Part shown: piece after piece, positions 6,986-15,347 of the stretch
Position numbering within the stretch: the stretch's first letter is position 1
How the letters are laid out: the number at the start of each line of letters is the position of its first letter
Assembly: GCA_964532485.1 (NCBI GenBank)
Contig: CAZHKE010000008.1
Location: forward strand, 1 to 64,000
Reading direction: 5' to 3'
Length of the DNA: 64,000 nt
Source: DATBSK01 sp964532485
GTDB taxonomy: Bacteria; Actinomycetota; Acidimicrobiia; IMCC26256; PALSA-555
Translations under genes and position numbers: made by a program
The notes under the pieces: generated by a model
Seen by the model: only the letters and a program-made list of their open reading frames with translations
The model's database searches: none
What the model was told of the DNA's origin: nothing

Positions 6986-8481
6986 CCCGCGTCGCGCCCG
7001 ACCTGCTCGTGGGCGACATCGTCCGCCATGCCGCCCGGGTGACACCGCACGAGCTGGCTGCCACGCTCGGCGACGCCGAGACGACGTTCGGCGCGCTCGA
7101 CGATCGGTCGAACCAGGTCGCGCGTGCGCTCGCCGCGCGCGGGATCGGCGTCGGCGACCGGGTCGCTTGGTGGGGCGAGACCTCGCTCGATGCGATGCCG
7201 ATCTTCAACGCGCTCGCCCGGGTGGGCGCTGCCTTCATGCCGGTGAACGCACGGCTCGGCGCCGACGAGGCCAGCGAGGTGCTCGAGTACGCGAAGCCGA
7301 AGCTGCTCGTCGCCGACGAGCCCCACGCGGCGCTCGCGAGGGACATCGACCAGGCGGCGCTCACCCACGACGAGCTCTTCACGGCCGCGGACCGGGAGGG
7401 GCCGGTCGACGCCGGCAACCCCGACGGGCTCACGGAGCGCACCACGCACGTGGTGTTCTTCACGAGCGGCAGCACCGGCCGACCGAAGGGCGTCGTGCTC
7501 TCACACCGGACGAGCTGGCTCCGCTCGTTCCAGGGCAACCTCACCGACCACTCGGGCGGGACCGTGTGCATGTTCCCCCTGTTCCACATGTCGGGCTGGT
7601 CGATGACGGTCAACGCATGGCAGACGCGGTGCCCGGTGCACTTCGCGACGACACCCGACGCGCCGACGCTCCTGGGGACGGCGGAGCGGCGGTGCGCGAC
7701 GCGCCTGTACCACATCCCGGCGGTGTGGCAGCGCGTGCTCGAGCACGATCGCTCCGGCTACGACCTCTCGGCCGTGCGCGAGTGCGACACCGGCACGTCG
7801 GCGACGCCGCCCGAGCTGCTCGCGGCGATCAAGGACGCGTTCCCCGGGACCGTGACGCGGATCTACTACGGCAGCACGGAGGTCGGCCTGGCGGCGATGC
7901 TCGCCGACGGCGACATCGCGCGGAAGCCCGGCTCGGTCGGACCCGCGGCCGTCGGCGTCTCACTCGCGCTGATCGACGGCGACGAGCGCCAGGGCGAGGT
8001 CTGCGTGCGCAGCCCGTTCTTGATGGACGGCTACTTCGAGCATCCCGGTGCGAACGCCGAGGCGCTCGCACCGATCGAGGCCGGCGGCCCCCCCTGGTAC
8101 CACACCGGCGACCTCGGTGTGCTCGACGAGGAGGGCTACCTGTCGATCGTCGGGCGCGCGCGCGACGTCATGCGCACCGGCGGCGAGACCGTCGCGCCTG
8201 CTGAGGTCGAGGCTGCGCTGGCCGACTTCCCCGACCTCGACGAGGTCGCGGTCGTCGGCCTCCCGAGCACCGAGTGGGGTGAGGTCGTCACCGCGGTGGT
8301 CGTGCCGCGACCCGGCGCGGCGGTCCCCGACGTCGAGGCGCTGCAGACCCACTGCGAGGGCCGCCTGGCGCGGTTCAAGCAACCGCGGCGCGTCGAGGTG
8401 GTCGAGGCACTCCCCCGCACCGCCGCCACCGGCCAGATCCAACGCACCCTGCTCGTGGAGCGCCTCGTCGCCGAGGGCTGA
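6982..8481 (+). CDS. AMP-forming acyl-CoA synthetase
   Basis: The 499-residue ANL-superfamily enzyme would activate a carboxylic acid to its CoA thioester through an acyl-adenylate. Motifs are the phosphate loop FTSGSTGRPKG near 161-171, YYGSTEVG near 293-300, and YHTGDLG followed by GRARDVMRTGGE near 373-402. The A10 motif reads PRTAATGQIQR: the catalytic lysine used for adenylation is glutamine. The enzyme may therefore be slow in the first half-reaction or depend on another lysine. The GTG start at 6982 overlaps the small membrane gene's stop. The location directly before a branched-chain-type ABC importer suggests uptake followed by activation of an organic acid. Confidence 0.9.
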   Translation: MTRVAPDLLVGDIVRHAARVTPHELAATLGDAETTFGALDDRSNQVARALAARGIGVGDRVAWWGETSLDAMPIFNALARVGAAFMPVNARLGADEASEVLEYAKPKLLVADEPHAALARDIDQAALTHDELFTAADREGPVDAGNPDGLTERTTHVVFFTSGSTGRPKGVVLSHRTSWLRSFQGNLTDHSGGTVCMFPLFHMSGWSMTVNAWQTRCPVHFATTPDAPTLLGTAERRCATRLYHIPAVWQRVLEHDRSGYDLSAVRECDTGTSATPPELLAAIKDAFPGTVTRIYYGSTEVGLAAMLADGDIARKPGSVGPAAVGVSLALIDGDERQGEVCVRSPFLMDGYFEHPGANAEALAPIEAGGPPWYHTGDLGVLDEEGYLSIVGRARDVMRTGGETVAPAEVEAALADFPDLDEVAVVGLPSTEWGEVVTAVVVPRPGAAVPDVEALQTHCEGRLARFKQPRRVEVVEALPRTAATGQIQRTLLVERLVAEG

Positions 8482-8500
8482 CGTCGGGATCGCACGAATC

Positions 8501-8514
8501 TGACGCTTGCGTCA
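8501..8514. promoter_or_regulatory. Perfect 14-bp palindrome upstream of the binding-protein gene
   Basis: TGACGCTTGCGTCA is perfectly symmetric. It lies 62 bp before the start of the ABC substrate-binding protein and 20 bp after the acyl-CoA synthetase stop, in the only promoter-sized gap of this stretch. Size and symmetry fit a dimeric repressor site (TetR or GntR type). No binding protein can be assigned. Confidence 0.45.
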
Positions 8515-8575
8515 GCCTCGGGCCGTGGGGGATGCTCCGCCCGTCCAACGAGACACGAGTCAACCAGGGGGGAAC

Positions 8576-9886
8576 ATGAGGGTTCGTCGGCTCGGTTCGG
8601 TCTTGGCCGCCATCGGTTGCACGCTCGCCATCGGCACCGCCGGCGTGGCGTGGGCCGGTGGCAACCCCGACACCGACTTCTCCAAGCTCAAGCCCATCAA
8701 GGAACCGGCCAACTGCAAGGAGGGCGATGGCGTCACCGACGACACCATCAAGGCCGGGTTCATCACGATCACGAGCGGACCGCAGGCCCAGAGCTTCGCC
8801 CCCAGCACCGAGCAGGGCGTCCAGGCGCGGATCGACGAGGCGAACAGCTCGGGTGAGCTCGGCGACCGCATGATCGAGCTCGTCACCAAGGACGACCAGG
8901 GCAACCAGGCCAACAACCTCACGGCCGCGCAGCAGCTCGTCGAAGAGGAGGGCGTCTTCGGCATCATCGAGATCTCGAACGCGGCGGACGGCAGCGCCGA
9001 GTACCTCTACGACGAGAAGATCCCGGTCGCGGGCTGGCACATCGGCCAGAAGGAGTGGGGCATCTACCCCAACATGTTCTCCTGGCGGAACTCGGTGCCA
9101 CCCGATCCCGAGACCACGTTCACGAGCCGCGCCGGTGACGTGATGAAGGAGCTCGGCGCCAAGAAGATCGCGCTCGTCGGCAGCAACATTGCGTCGAGCG
9201 CAGTCTTCATCGACCAGACGAAGCAGGCGATCGACAAGACGAAGGGTCTCGAGGTCGTCTACGAGACGACCGACGTCACGCCCGAGCAGCAGGACTTCAC
9301 CGGCATCGCCGACCAGATCAAGTCGAGTGGCGCCGACGGCGTCTACACCGGCCTCGCCGGCCTCCAGGCCAACGCGCTGAGCCAGGCCATCAAGCAGGCC
9401 GGCGTCGACCTCGAGGCGATCGTGTTCCCCGGCGGGTACGACGACCGCGTCGTCAGCCTCCCCGGCTACGAGGGCGCGTACCTCGGCACCGAGTTCAAGC
9501 CGCTCGAGGTGGGCGCGCCCGGCCTGACGAAGTACACGGACGCGATGGAGGCGGCCGGCTTCGAGCCGGAGCGCTTCTTCGCCATCCAGGGCTACTTCGG
9601 TGCCGACGCGTTCATCCAGGGCATCAAGGCCGCGGGTGTCGACTGCCCGACGCGCAAGGCGTTCATCAACAACCTGCGGCTCGAGGAGGGCTACGACGCG
9701 GGCGGCGCGTTCGTCCCGGTCGACTACGCCGAGATCTTCGGCCGGCCCTTCTACTGCGTCTACTACGTGCAGATCCAGAGCGGCGCGTTCGTACCGGTGA
9801 ACGACGGCGAACCGATCTGCGCGACGAAGCTCTTCGAGGACGACAAGACGAAGAAGCTCTCGAAGGCCGAGCAGGCCAAGGGCTGA
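8576..9886 (+). CDS. ABC transporter substrate-binding protein, branched-chain amino acid type
   Basis: The 436-residue exported protein belongs to the periplasmic-binding-protein type I (LivJ/LivK-like) family. A signal peptide is visible: MRVRRLG basic region, hydrophobic core to about residue 24, and an A-W-A cleavage site near 27, with no lipobox cysteine. The mature part has the two-lobe pattern, with AGFITITSG near the first strand, NNLTAAQQLVEEEGVFGIIE, KKIALVGSN and SSGADGVYTGLAG. The ATG at 8576 follows AGGGGGGAA, a clear ribosome site; upstream in-frame codons lie in the promoter region. The ligand is unknown; in this family it ranges from amino acids to amides and aromatic or short-chain acids. 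Confidence 0.92.
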   Translation: MRVRRLGSVLAAIGCTLAIGTAGVAWAGGNPDTDFSKLKPIKEPANCKEGDGVTDDTIKAGFITITSGPQAQSFAPSTEQGVQARIDEANSSGELGDRMIELVTKDDQGNQANNLTAAQQLVEEEGVFGIIEISNAADGSAEYLYDEKIPVAGWHIGQKEWGIYPNMFSWRNSVPPDPETTFTSRAGDVMKELGAKKIALVGSNIASSAVFIDQTKQAIDKTKGLEVVYETTDVTPEQQDFTGIADQIKSSGADGVYTGLAGLQANALSQAIKQAGVDLEAIVFPGGYDDRVVSLPGYEGAYLGTEFKPLEVGAPGLTKYTDAMEAAGFEPERFFAIQGYFGADAFIQGIKAAGVDCPTRKAFINNLRLEEGYDAGGAFVPVDYAEIFGRPFYCVYYVQIQSGAFVPVNDGEPICATKLFEDDKTKKLSKAEQAKG

Positions 9887-9909
9887 GACGAGCGACCCCC
9901 ATCGTCGTC

Positions 9910-9944
9910 ATGGGCCGGGTCACGCTGTCGGTGACCCGGCCCAT
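9910..9944 (+). terminator. Strong hairpin between binding-protein and permease genes
   Basis: ATGGGCCGGGTCAC and GTGACCCGGCCCAT form a perfect 14-bp stem with a 7-base loop, 23 bp after the binding-protein stop and 23 bp before the permease start. No U-tract follows. In ABC operons such hairpins often stop or protect transcripts so that the binding protein is made in excess of the membrane parts. That role is inferred. Confidence 0.75.
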
Positions 9945-9967
9945 GCCCTAGCCGCCACGGAAGGCTC

Positions 9968-12112
9968 ATGGGTCCGTTCATCGTCACCGGGCTCGTGCTC
10001 GGCAGCATCTACGCGGTCTCGGTGCTGGGCCTCGTCCTCACGTACAACGCGTCCCGCGTGTTCAACTTCGCGCACGGCGCGATCGCGTACTTCGCCGCGG
10101 TCACCTACTACTGGCTGACGAGGTTCGAGGGGTGGTCGGTGCCCGCGGCGGCGGTCGCGGTCATCTTCGTGGTGGGGCCGCTCGTCGGCTTGATCCTGTG
10201 GCGACTCGTCTTCCGACGTCTGACCGACTCCCCGCCGGTCGTGCGATTCGTGTCGACGGTCGGGCTCTGGGTCGCGATCCCCGCGTTCGCCAAGCTGCTC
10301 TACGGGACGACTGTCGTCGGCGGTGAGGTGCTCGCGCCGGGCTTCGGTGGCGAGCCGCCGGGTGAGTTCGACCTCCTCGGCGTGACCGTGAACTGGAACC
10401 AGGCATCGGTCGTCATCGGCGCAGCGGTCGTCGCGCTCGCGTTCGGGATCATGCTGCGCTACACGCCGTTCGGACTGTCCACGCGCGCCGCGGTCGACTC
10501 CCCGCGCGTCGCGAGCATCGCCGGCATCAATCCCCCGGTGGTCAGCGCGATCTCCTGGATGCTGGGCTGCGGGCTCGCGGCGTTGGCGGGTGTGCTGCTG
10601 AGCCCGACCCTCGGGCTCGGCGAGGTCCAGTTCACCCTGTTGCTGGTCGTGTCGTTCGCGGCGGCCGTGGTGGGTCGACTGCGGAGCCTGCCCCTTGCGT
10701 TCGCCGGCGCGCTGCTCATCGGTCTGCTCCAGGGCCTGTCGGAGAAGTACACCAACGACTGGTTCTCGGACTCGACGTCGACGTTCGCTGACACGCTCAA
10801 GACCGGCTTCAAGCCGAGCATCCCCTTCATCGTGATGCTCGCGTTCCTGCTCGCCTACCAGGGCCTGCGACGTGAGCAGTTCGAGGTCGACCTGCGCGCC
10901 GGACCCGCCGAGGCCGAGATCGTGCCCGCGACCCGGCTGACCGGATGGCGCGCCGCGATCGGGCCACTCGCGGTCGCGGTGGCGCTGTTCTCGGTGCCGT
11001 TGTGGCTCAACGACTTCTGGGTCGGGGTCGTGAGCCAGGGTGTCGCGCTCGCGGTCCTGTTCCTCACGTTCACGGTCGTCATCGGTGAGGGCGGGATGCT
11101 GTCGCTGGCGCAGATCGCGTTGGCGGGCATCGGCGCGTTCACGGCGGCCAAGCTCGCGACCGATGCCGGGTGGCCGGTATGGCTGGCGTTGCTGGCGGGC
11201 GCGCTCTTGACCGTCCCCATCGGGCTGCTCGTCGCCGCGCTGAGCATGCGACTCGGCGACCTGTACCTCGCGCTGGCGACGCTCGCGTTCGCGCAGCTCG
11301 TGACGTACCTCCTGTTCCAGCGACAGGACTTCGACAACTTCAGCAGCGGTGTGGAGATCGCGCGACCGGAGTTCTTCGGGATCGACTTCGACGATCGGGT
11401 CAGCTTCTACCTCTTGTTGGCGACGGTGTTCTGTGTCGTCGCGCTCGTCGTCGTGAGCCTGCGCCGATCGACGTCGGGGATGGTGCTGGCCGCGATGCGC
11501 TCGAGCGAGCAGGCGTCCGCCACGATCGGGATCAGCGTCGTGCGTTCCAAGCTGATCGTCTTCGGGGTGAGCGCGTTCATCGCCGGGCTCGGTGGGGGAC
11601 TGTACGCCGTCAGCTTCGGTCGGGCGACCGTGCAATCGTTCAGCGTGCTCGTCGGGATCGTGTGGCTCGCGATCGTCGTGACGTGGGGCATCCGGTCGGT
11701 GGTCGGTGCGTTGATGGCCGCGATCCTGTACGTCGTCGTCTCCCCGCCGACGAACAAGCTGAGCTTCATCCTGGTGATCATCGTGGTGTTCTTCATGATG
11801 GGGATGACGGCACGGCTGATCGGGTCGCGCGCCATCTACACGCCTCGCGGCATGGCGTTGGCGGCCCTCCTCTACATCGCGGGCATCGCCGCGATCGTGC
11901 TCGTCCTCCCGATCGACGTGAAGGAGGAGATCGATCTCGGCACGGCATGGGACTACATCCCGACTCTGCTGTTCGGTCTCGGCGCGGTGTTCCTCGCCCG
12001 CCAGCCTCGGGGCGTGCTGTTCGACGTGATGAACCGGATCCGCCTGCGCCAGCTGCGGCGTGACGCCCGTACCGCCGAGTCCGCGCCTCTCGCGCAGGAG
12101 GCTGCGCCGTGA
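9968..12112 (+). CDS. ABC transporter permease, LivH-LivM fusion
   Basis: The 714-residue membrane protein combines the two permeases of a branched-chain amino acid-type importer. Residues 1-300 are LivH-like (MGPFIVTGLVLGSIYAVSVL; NFAHGAIAYFAA; a later GLSTRAAVDSPRVASIAGI coupling segment). After a linker (residues 300-325), residues 330-690 are LivM-like (GVALAVLFLTFTVVIGEGGMLSLAQIALAGIGAF; LAAMRSSEQASATIGI coupling segment). Separate LivH and LivM proteins are about 300 and 350-400 residues, so the total fits a fusion. The stop overlaps the next ATPase gene's GTG. A fusion fixes one-to-one stoichiometry of the halves. Confidence 0.93.
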   Translation: MGPFIVTGLVLGSIYAVSVLGLVLTYNASRVFNFAHGAIAYFAAVTYYWLTRFEGWSVPAAAVAVIFVVGPLVGLILWRLVFRRLTDSPPVVRFVSTVGLWVAIPAFAKLLYGTTVVGGEVLAPGFGGEPPGEFDLLGVTVNWNQASVVIGAAVVALAFGIMLRYTPFGLSTRAAVDSPRVASIAGINPPVVSAISWMLGCGLAALAGVLLSPTLGLGEVQFTLLLVVSFAAAVVGRLRSLPLAFAGALLIGLLQGLSEKYTNDWFSDSTSTFADTLKTGFKPSIPFIVMLAFLLAYQGLRREQFEVDLRAGPAEAEIVPATRLTGWRAAIGPLAVAVALFSVPLWLNDFWVGVVSQGVALAVLFLTFTVVIGEGGMLSLAQIALAGIGAFTAAKLATDAGWPVWLALLAGALLTVPIGLLVAALSMRLGDLYLALATLAFAQLVTYLLFQRQDFDNFSSGVEIARPEFFGIDFDDRVSFYLLLATVFCVVALVVVSLRRSTSGMVLAAMRSSEQASATIGISVVRSKLIVFGVSAFIAGLGGGLYAVSFGRATVQSFSVLVGIVWLAIVVTWGIRSVVGALMAAILYVVVSPPTNKLSFILVIIVVFFMMGMTARLIGSRAIYTPRGMALAALLYIAGIAAIVLVLPIDVKEEIDLGTAWDYIPTLLFGLGAVFLARQPRGVLFDVMNRIRLRQLRRDARTAESAPLAQEAAP

Positions 12113-12897
12113 GCGGTCCCCTGCTCGACGCCCGCGGCATCACGGTGCAGTACGGGGGCGTCGTGGCCCTCGATGCCGTCGACTTCGCCGCGGACGAGCG
12201 CGCCGTGACCGGGCTGGTGGGCCCGAACGGCGCGGGGAAGACGACGCTCTTCGGCGTGCTGTCGGGCCTCGTGCGACCACGATCCGGGCGCGTGCTGCTC
12301 GGCGACGTCGACATCACCGGAGCCAGCCCGCAGCGGCGCGCCCGGTCGGGCCTCGCGCGCACGTTCCAACGGCTCGAGCTCTTCGGTGAGATGACGGTGC
12401 GCGAGCACCTCGTCGTCGCGCACCGTGTTCGCGAGCGGCGCGACCGCTGGCTGCTTCGCGACCTCGTGGGGCTCGGGAGCCGACCGACCGCCGACGAGGC
12501 TGACGTCGTCGAGAGCACGCTGTCGCTCCTCGCGCTCGACGGTGTCGCCGACCAGCCGGTCGCCCTCCTCCCCCTCGGCACGGCGCGGATCGTCGAGCTC
12601 GCCCGGGCGCTGGCAACCGAGCCACGCGTGGTGCTCCTCGACGAGCCGATGTCGGGCCTCGACGTGCAGGAGACCGGCCGGATCGCCGAGGCCCTGCGCG
12701 TCGCCCGAGACGAGCGCGGCGTCGCGTTCGTCATCGTCGAGCACGACATCGAGCTCGTGCTCGAGCTCTCGACCCAGATCACCGTCCTCGACTTCGGGAG
12801 GGTGATCGCCCGCGGTGCACCGGAGCAGATCCGGTCGAGCGCGTCGGTGCAGGCGGCATACCTCGGGACCGACACCGCGAACGGGGGCGCGACATGA
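12109..12897 (+). CDS. livG: ABC transporter ATP-binding protein, LivG type
   Basis: The 262-residue ATPase energises the fused permease. Walker A GPNGAGKT is at 38-45, the Q-loop glutamine in TFQRLELF near 87, Walker B VVLLDE at 174-179, and the H-loop histidine at 212 (VEHD). The signature motif is unusual: LPLGT at 154-158 where LSGGQ or LivG's LPYGQ is expected, though Arg160 and the following helix (ELARALA) are kept. The GTG start overlaps the permease stop (GTGA) and its own stop overlaps livF (ATGA), so all three are translationally chained. Confidence 0.93.
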   Translation: MSGPLLDARGITVQYGGVVALDAVDFAADERAVTGLVGPNGAGKTTLFGVLSGLVRPRSGRVLLGDVDITGASPQRRARSGLARTFQRLELFGEMTVREHLVVAHRVRERRDRWLLRDLVGLGSRPTADEADVVESTLSLLALDGVADQPVALLPLGTARIVELARALATEPRVVLLDEPMSGLDVQETGRIAEALRVARDERGVAFVIVEHDIELVLELSTQITVLDFGRVIARGAPEQIRSSASVQAAYLGTDTANGGAT

Positions 12898-13631
12898 GCA
12901 CGGCGACGCCACCGGTGCTCGAAGTCCCGATCCTCCAGGTGCGGGGGCTCGAGGTGCGCTACGGCGAGGCGCGGGCGCTCTTCGGCGTCGATCTCGAGGT
13001 CGCCGAGGGACAGGTCGTCGCGGTCCTGGGGCCGAACGGCGCGGGGAAGAGCTCGCTCGCCGCCGCGATCACCGGCCGGGTGGCGCCGTCGGCCGGCACC
13101 GTCCAGGTCGGCGGCGCCGACGTCACCGGGCGTGCTGCGTCGCGGATCAGTCGGCTCGGCGTCGCGTACGTACCGGAGGAGCGGGCGATCTTCCCGCACC
13201 TGTCGGTGCACGACAACCTCCGCGTCCTGCTGCGCCACGCCGTCCCGAAGAGCGAGCGCTCGATCGCGCTCGATCGGTCGTTCGAGCTGTTCCCGGTGCT
13301 CCGGGAGCGGCGGCGCCAGCAGGCCGGGACGCTCTCGGGTGGCGAGCAGCAGATGCTGAGCCTGGCTCGTGTGCTCGCCGCGCCGCCGCGCCTCCTCGTG
13401 GCCGACGAGATGTCGCTCGGCCTCGCGCCCCGCCTCGTCGAGCTCGTCTTCGAGTCGCTCGGCGCCGCCCGAGCCGAAGGCGTGACCGTGCTGCTCATCG
13501 AGCAGTACGTGGAGCGTGCACTCGAGCTCGCCGACGAGGCCGTCATCCTGCGGCGCGGCCGCGTCGCCTGGCACGGTCCGGCGAGCGAGGCCGGCGACGA
13601 GCTGGTCGCCGGCTACCTCGGCTCGGAGTAG
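12894..13631 (+). CDS. livF: ABC transporter ATP-binding protein, LivF type
   Basis: The 245-residue partner ATPase carries Walker A GPNGAGKS at 46-53, a canonical LSGGE signature at 147-151, Walker B LLVADE at 167-172, and LIEQYVERAL near 200 with glutamine rather than histidine at the switch position. That Q is normal in the LivF lineage. The ATG overlaps the livG stop. The gene ends one base before the convergent acyl-CoA synthetase gene, so the importer operon stops here. Confidence 0.94.
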   Translation: MSTATPPVLEVPILQVRGLEVRYGEARALFGVDLEVAEGQVVAVLGPNGAGKSSLAAAITGRVAPSAGTVQVGGADVTGRAASRISRLGVAYVPEERAIFPHLSVHDNLRVLLRHAVPKSERSIALDRSFELFPVLRERRRQQAGTLSGGEQQMLSLARVLAAPPRLLVADEMSLGLAPRLVELVFESLGAARAEGVTVLLIEQYVERALELADEAVILRRGRVAWHGPASEAGDELVAGYLGSE

Positions 13632-13632
13632 C

Positions 13633-15258
13633 TCACCCCTCGCGGAGCCGCCGGCGGAGCACGAACTTCTGGATCTTCCCCGACGGCGTGCGTGGGAAGT
13701 CGTCGATGCCGCGGACCTCTTCGGGCCACTTCTGCTTGGCGAGCCCGGCCGCCGCGAGCTGCTCGCGCACCGCGGCGAGGTCGGGCGCGTCACCCGTGTC
13801 CGGCTGCATGCGGATGAACGCACACCCGTGCTCGCCGAGCCGCTCGTCGGGTGCGGCGACCACGGCGGCCTCGGCGACACCGGGGATGCGAACCAGCTGC
13901 TCCTCCACCTCGAGCGCGCTGATGTTCTCGCCACCGCGGATGATGATGTCCTTCTTGCGGTCGACGATCGTCAGGTAGCCCTCTTCGTCGACCACGCCCA
14001 CATCACCCGTCCCGAACCAGCCGTCGTCGTCGAAGCACTCCCGCGTGAGGCGCGGGTCGGTGTACCCGATGAAGCAGTCGGGGCCGCGGCTCCAGATCTC
14101 GCCCGGCTCCCCCGGCCCGACGACGCTCCCGTCCTCGTCGCGCAGCTCCATCTCGACGCCGAGCATCGGGACGCCGTCGGTCGTGAGGCGCTTCTCGCGC
14201 GGCGCGTCGTGCATGCAGCCGGTGATCGAGGGGTGCTCGGTCGACCCGAAGCTGCGGACCGTCGAGATGCCGAGCCGCTCGGCGCGCTCACCGACCGCCG
14301 CCGGTACCGGTGATCCGCCGAGCCCCACACGCGCCATCTTCGCCGCGTGCGCGTCCGTGAAGTCAGGGTGGTCGAGGAGACTCGTGAGGAAGTACGTGGA
14401 ACCGCTGCCGCTCGACACGTCGTCCTCGAGCATCGCCGCGAGCACGCGTCCCGGGTCCCACACGTCGATCAGATAGAGCGACTGGCGCTTGAACACGGGG
14501 ATGAGGAGCGCGGCGAGCAGGCCGATGCCGTGACCGACCGGTGCGCCGACGAGGAGCGGACGCCCGCGATTCGCGTCGAGGTTCGCGAGCTGGCGGATCT
14601 CGAAGTTGATGGTGCGGTGCGAATGCACGACGCCCTTCGGGTCGGCCGTCGTGCCGGACGTGTACGCCACGAGCGCGGGCGCGGACGGATCGGTCGGGAG
14701 GGGACCGTCGATCGGGTCTGCATCCTCGAGCTCGGTGAACGGCTGCGCCCAGCCCGGCACCGAGTCGCCGACGACCCACACGTGCTCGAGCGCGGGCGCC
14801 GACGCGCGAAGCGTCTCGAGGCTCGCGAGGTAGTCGATGTGTCCGAACCGGTCGGCCGTCACGAGGTAGCGCGCCCCCGACTGGCCCAGGATGAACTCCA
14901 CCTCCTTGGGACCGTAGAAATGGACGATCGGCACCGGGATCGCGCCCAGGAACGCGATCGCCCAGAACAACGAGCCGGCTTCCGGCCAGTTCGGGATCTG
15001 GAACGCGACCGGCTCGCCCGGTCGGACGCCCGCAGCACGAAGACCTCCGGCGACCCGGCGGGCGCGGTCGGCGGCCTCGGAGAACGTGCCCCGCCACGGC
15101 CGGACGTCGGAGCGGAACGAGACGACGCTGTCGGGTGCCTCGGCGAAGCCGGCGGCGAGGATGGTGCCGAGGGTCTCGTCGGTCCACGATCCGTCGGCGC
15201 AGTAGCGCTGCGCCCGCACGGCGTCGTCGCCCCGCGGTGTGAACTCGTCGAGCGGCAT
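13633..15258 (-). CDS. AMP-forming acyl-CoA synthetase (cyclohexanecarboxylate/fatty acid type)
   Basis: The 541-residue ANL ligase has all expected motifs: YTSGTTADPKGVVHSHR near 190-206, SFGSTEHPSITG near 315, WFGTGDVGVVDEEGY followed by DRKKDIIIRGGENIS near 410-440, and an intact A10 lysine in PRTPSGKIQK near the C-terminus. The ATG at 15258 gives the usual family N-terminus; the frame stays open far upstream but would cover the divergent TetR promoter. It is divergent from that regulator across 72 bp and is probably its main target. The acid substrate cannot be named. Confidence 0.92.
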   Translation of the reverse strand: MPLDEFTPRGDDAVRAQRYCADGSWTDETLGTILAAGFAEAPDSVVSFRSDVRPWRGTFSEAADRARRVAGGLRAAGVRPGEPVAFQIPNWPEAGSLFWAIAFLGAIPVPIVHFYGPKEVEFILGQSGARYLVTADRFGHIDYLASLETLRASAPALEHVWVVGDSVPGWAQPFTELEDADPIDGPLPTDPSAPALVAYTSGTTADPKGVVHSHRTINFEIRQLANLDANRGRPLLVGAPVGHGIGLLAALLIPVFKRQSLYLIDVWDPGRVLAAMLEDDVSSGSGSTYFLTSLLDHPDFTDAHAAKMARVGLGGSPVPAAVGERAERLGISTVRSFGSTEHPSITGCMHDAPREKRLTTDGVPMLGVEMELRDEDGSVVGPGEPGEIWSRGPDCFIGYTDPRLTRECFDDDGWFGTGDVGVVDEEGYLTIVDRKKDIIIRGGENISALEVEEQLVRIPGVAEAAVVAAPDERLGEHGCAFIRMQPDTGDAPDLAAVREQLAAAGLAKQKWPEEVRGIDDFPRTPSGKIQKFVLRRRLREG

Positions 15259-15313
15259 CGGCCGCAACCTATCGGCCTGCGCCGGCCCCGGTGCTTGCGC
15301 ACGCCGAGGTGTC

Positions 15314-15347
15314 AGAATATCGTTCTGCTGATGCGGAACACCGTTCC
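15314..15347. promoter_or_regulatory. Two tandem 13-bp operator-like palindromes
   Basis: AGAATATCGTTCT (15314-15326) and GGAACACCGTTCC (15335-15347) share the pattern RGAA-YA-NCGTTCY. Their centres are 21 bp apart, two turns of helix. The first lies in the 72-bp divergent region just before the TetR start; the second covers the first codons. The arrangement is what a TetR-family dimer pair would use for autorepression and control of the divergent acyl-CoA synthetase. The regulator assignment is inferred from position. Confidence 0.6.

Noticed and set aside
9920..11635. Minus-strand open frame of about 570 codons opposite the LivHM gene
   Set aside because: Extremely Arg/Glu/His/Gln rich shadow of membrane-protein codons; no start signal or family.
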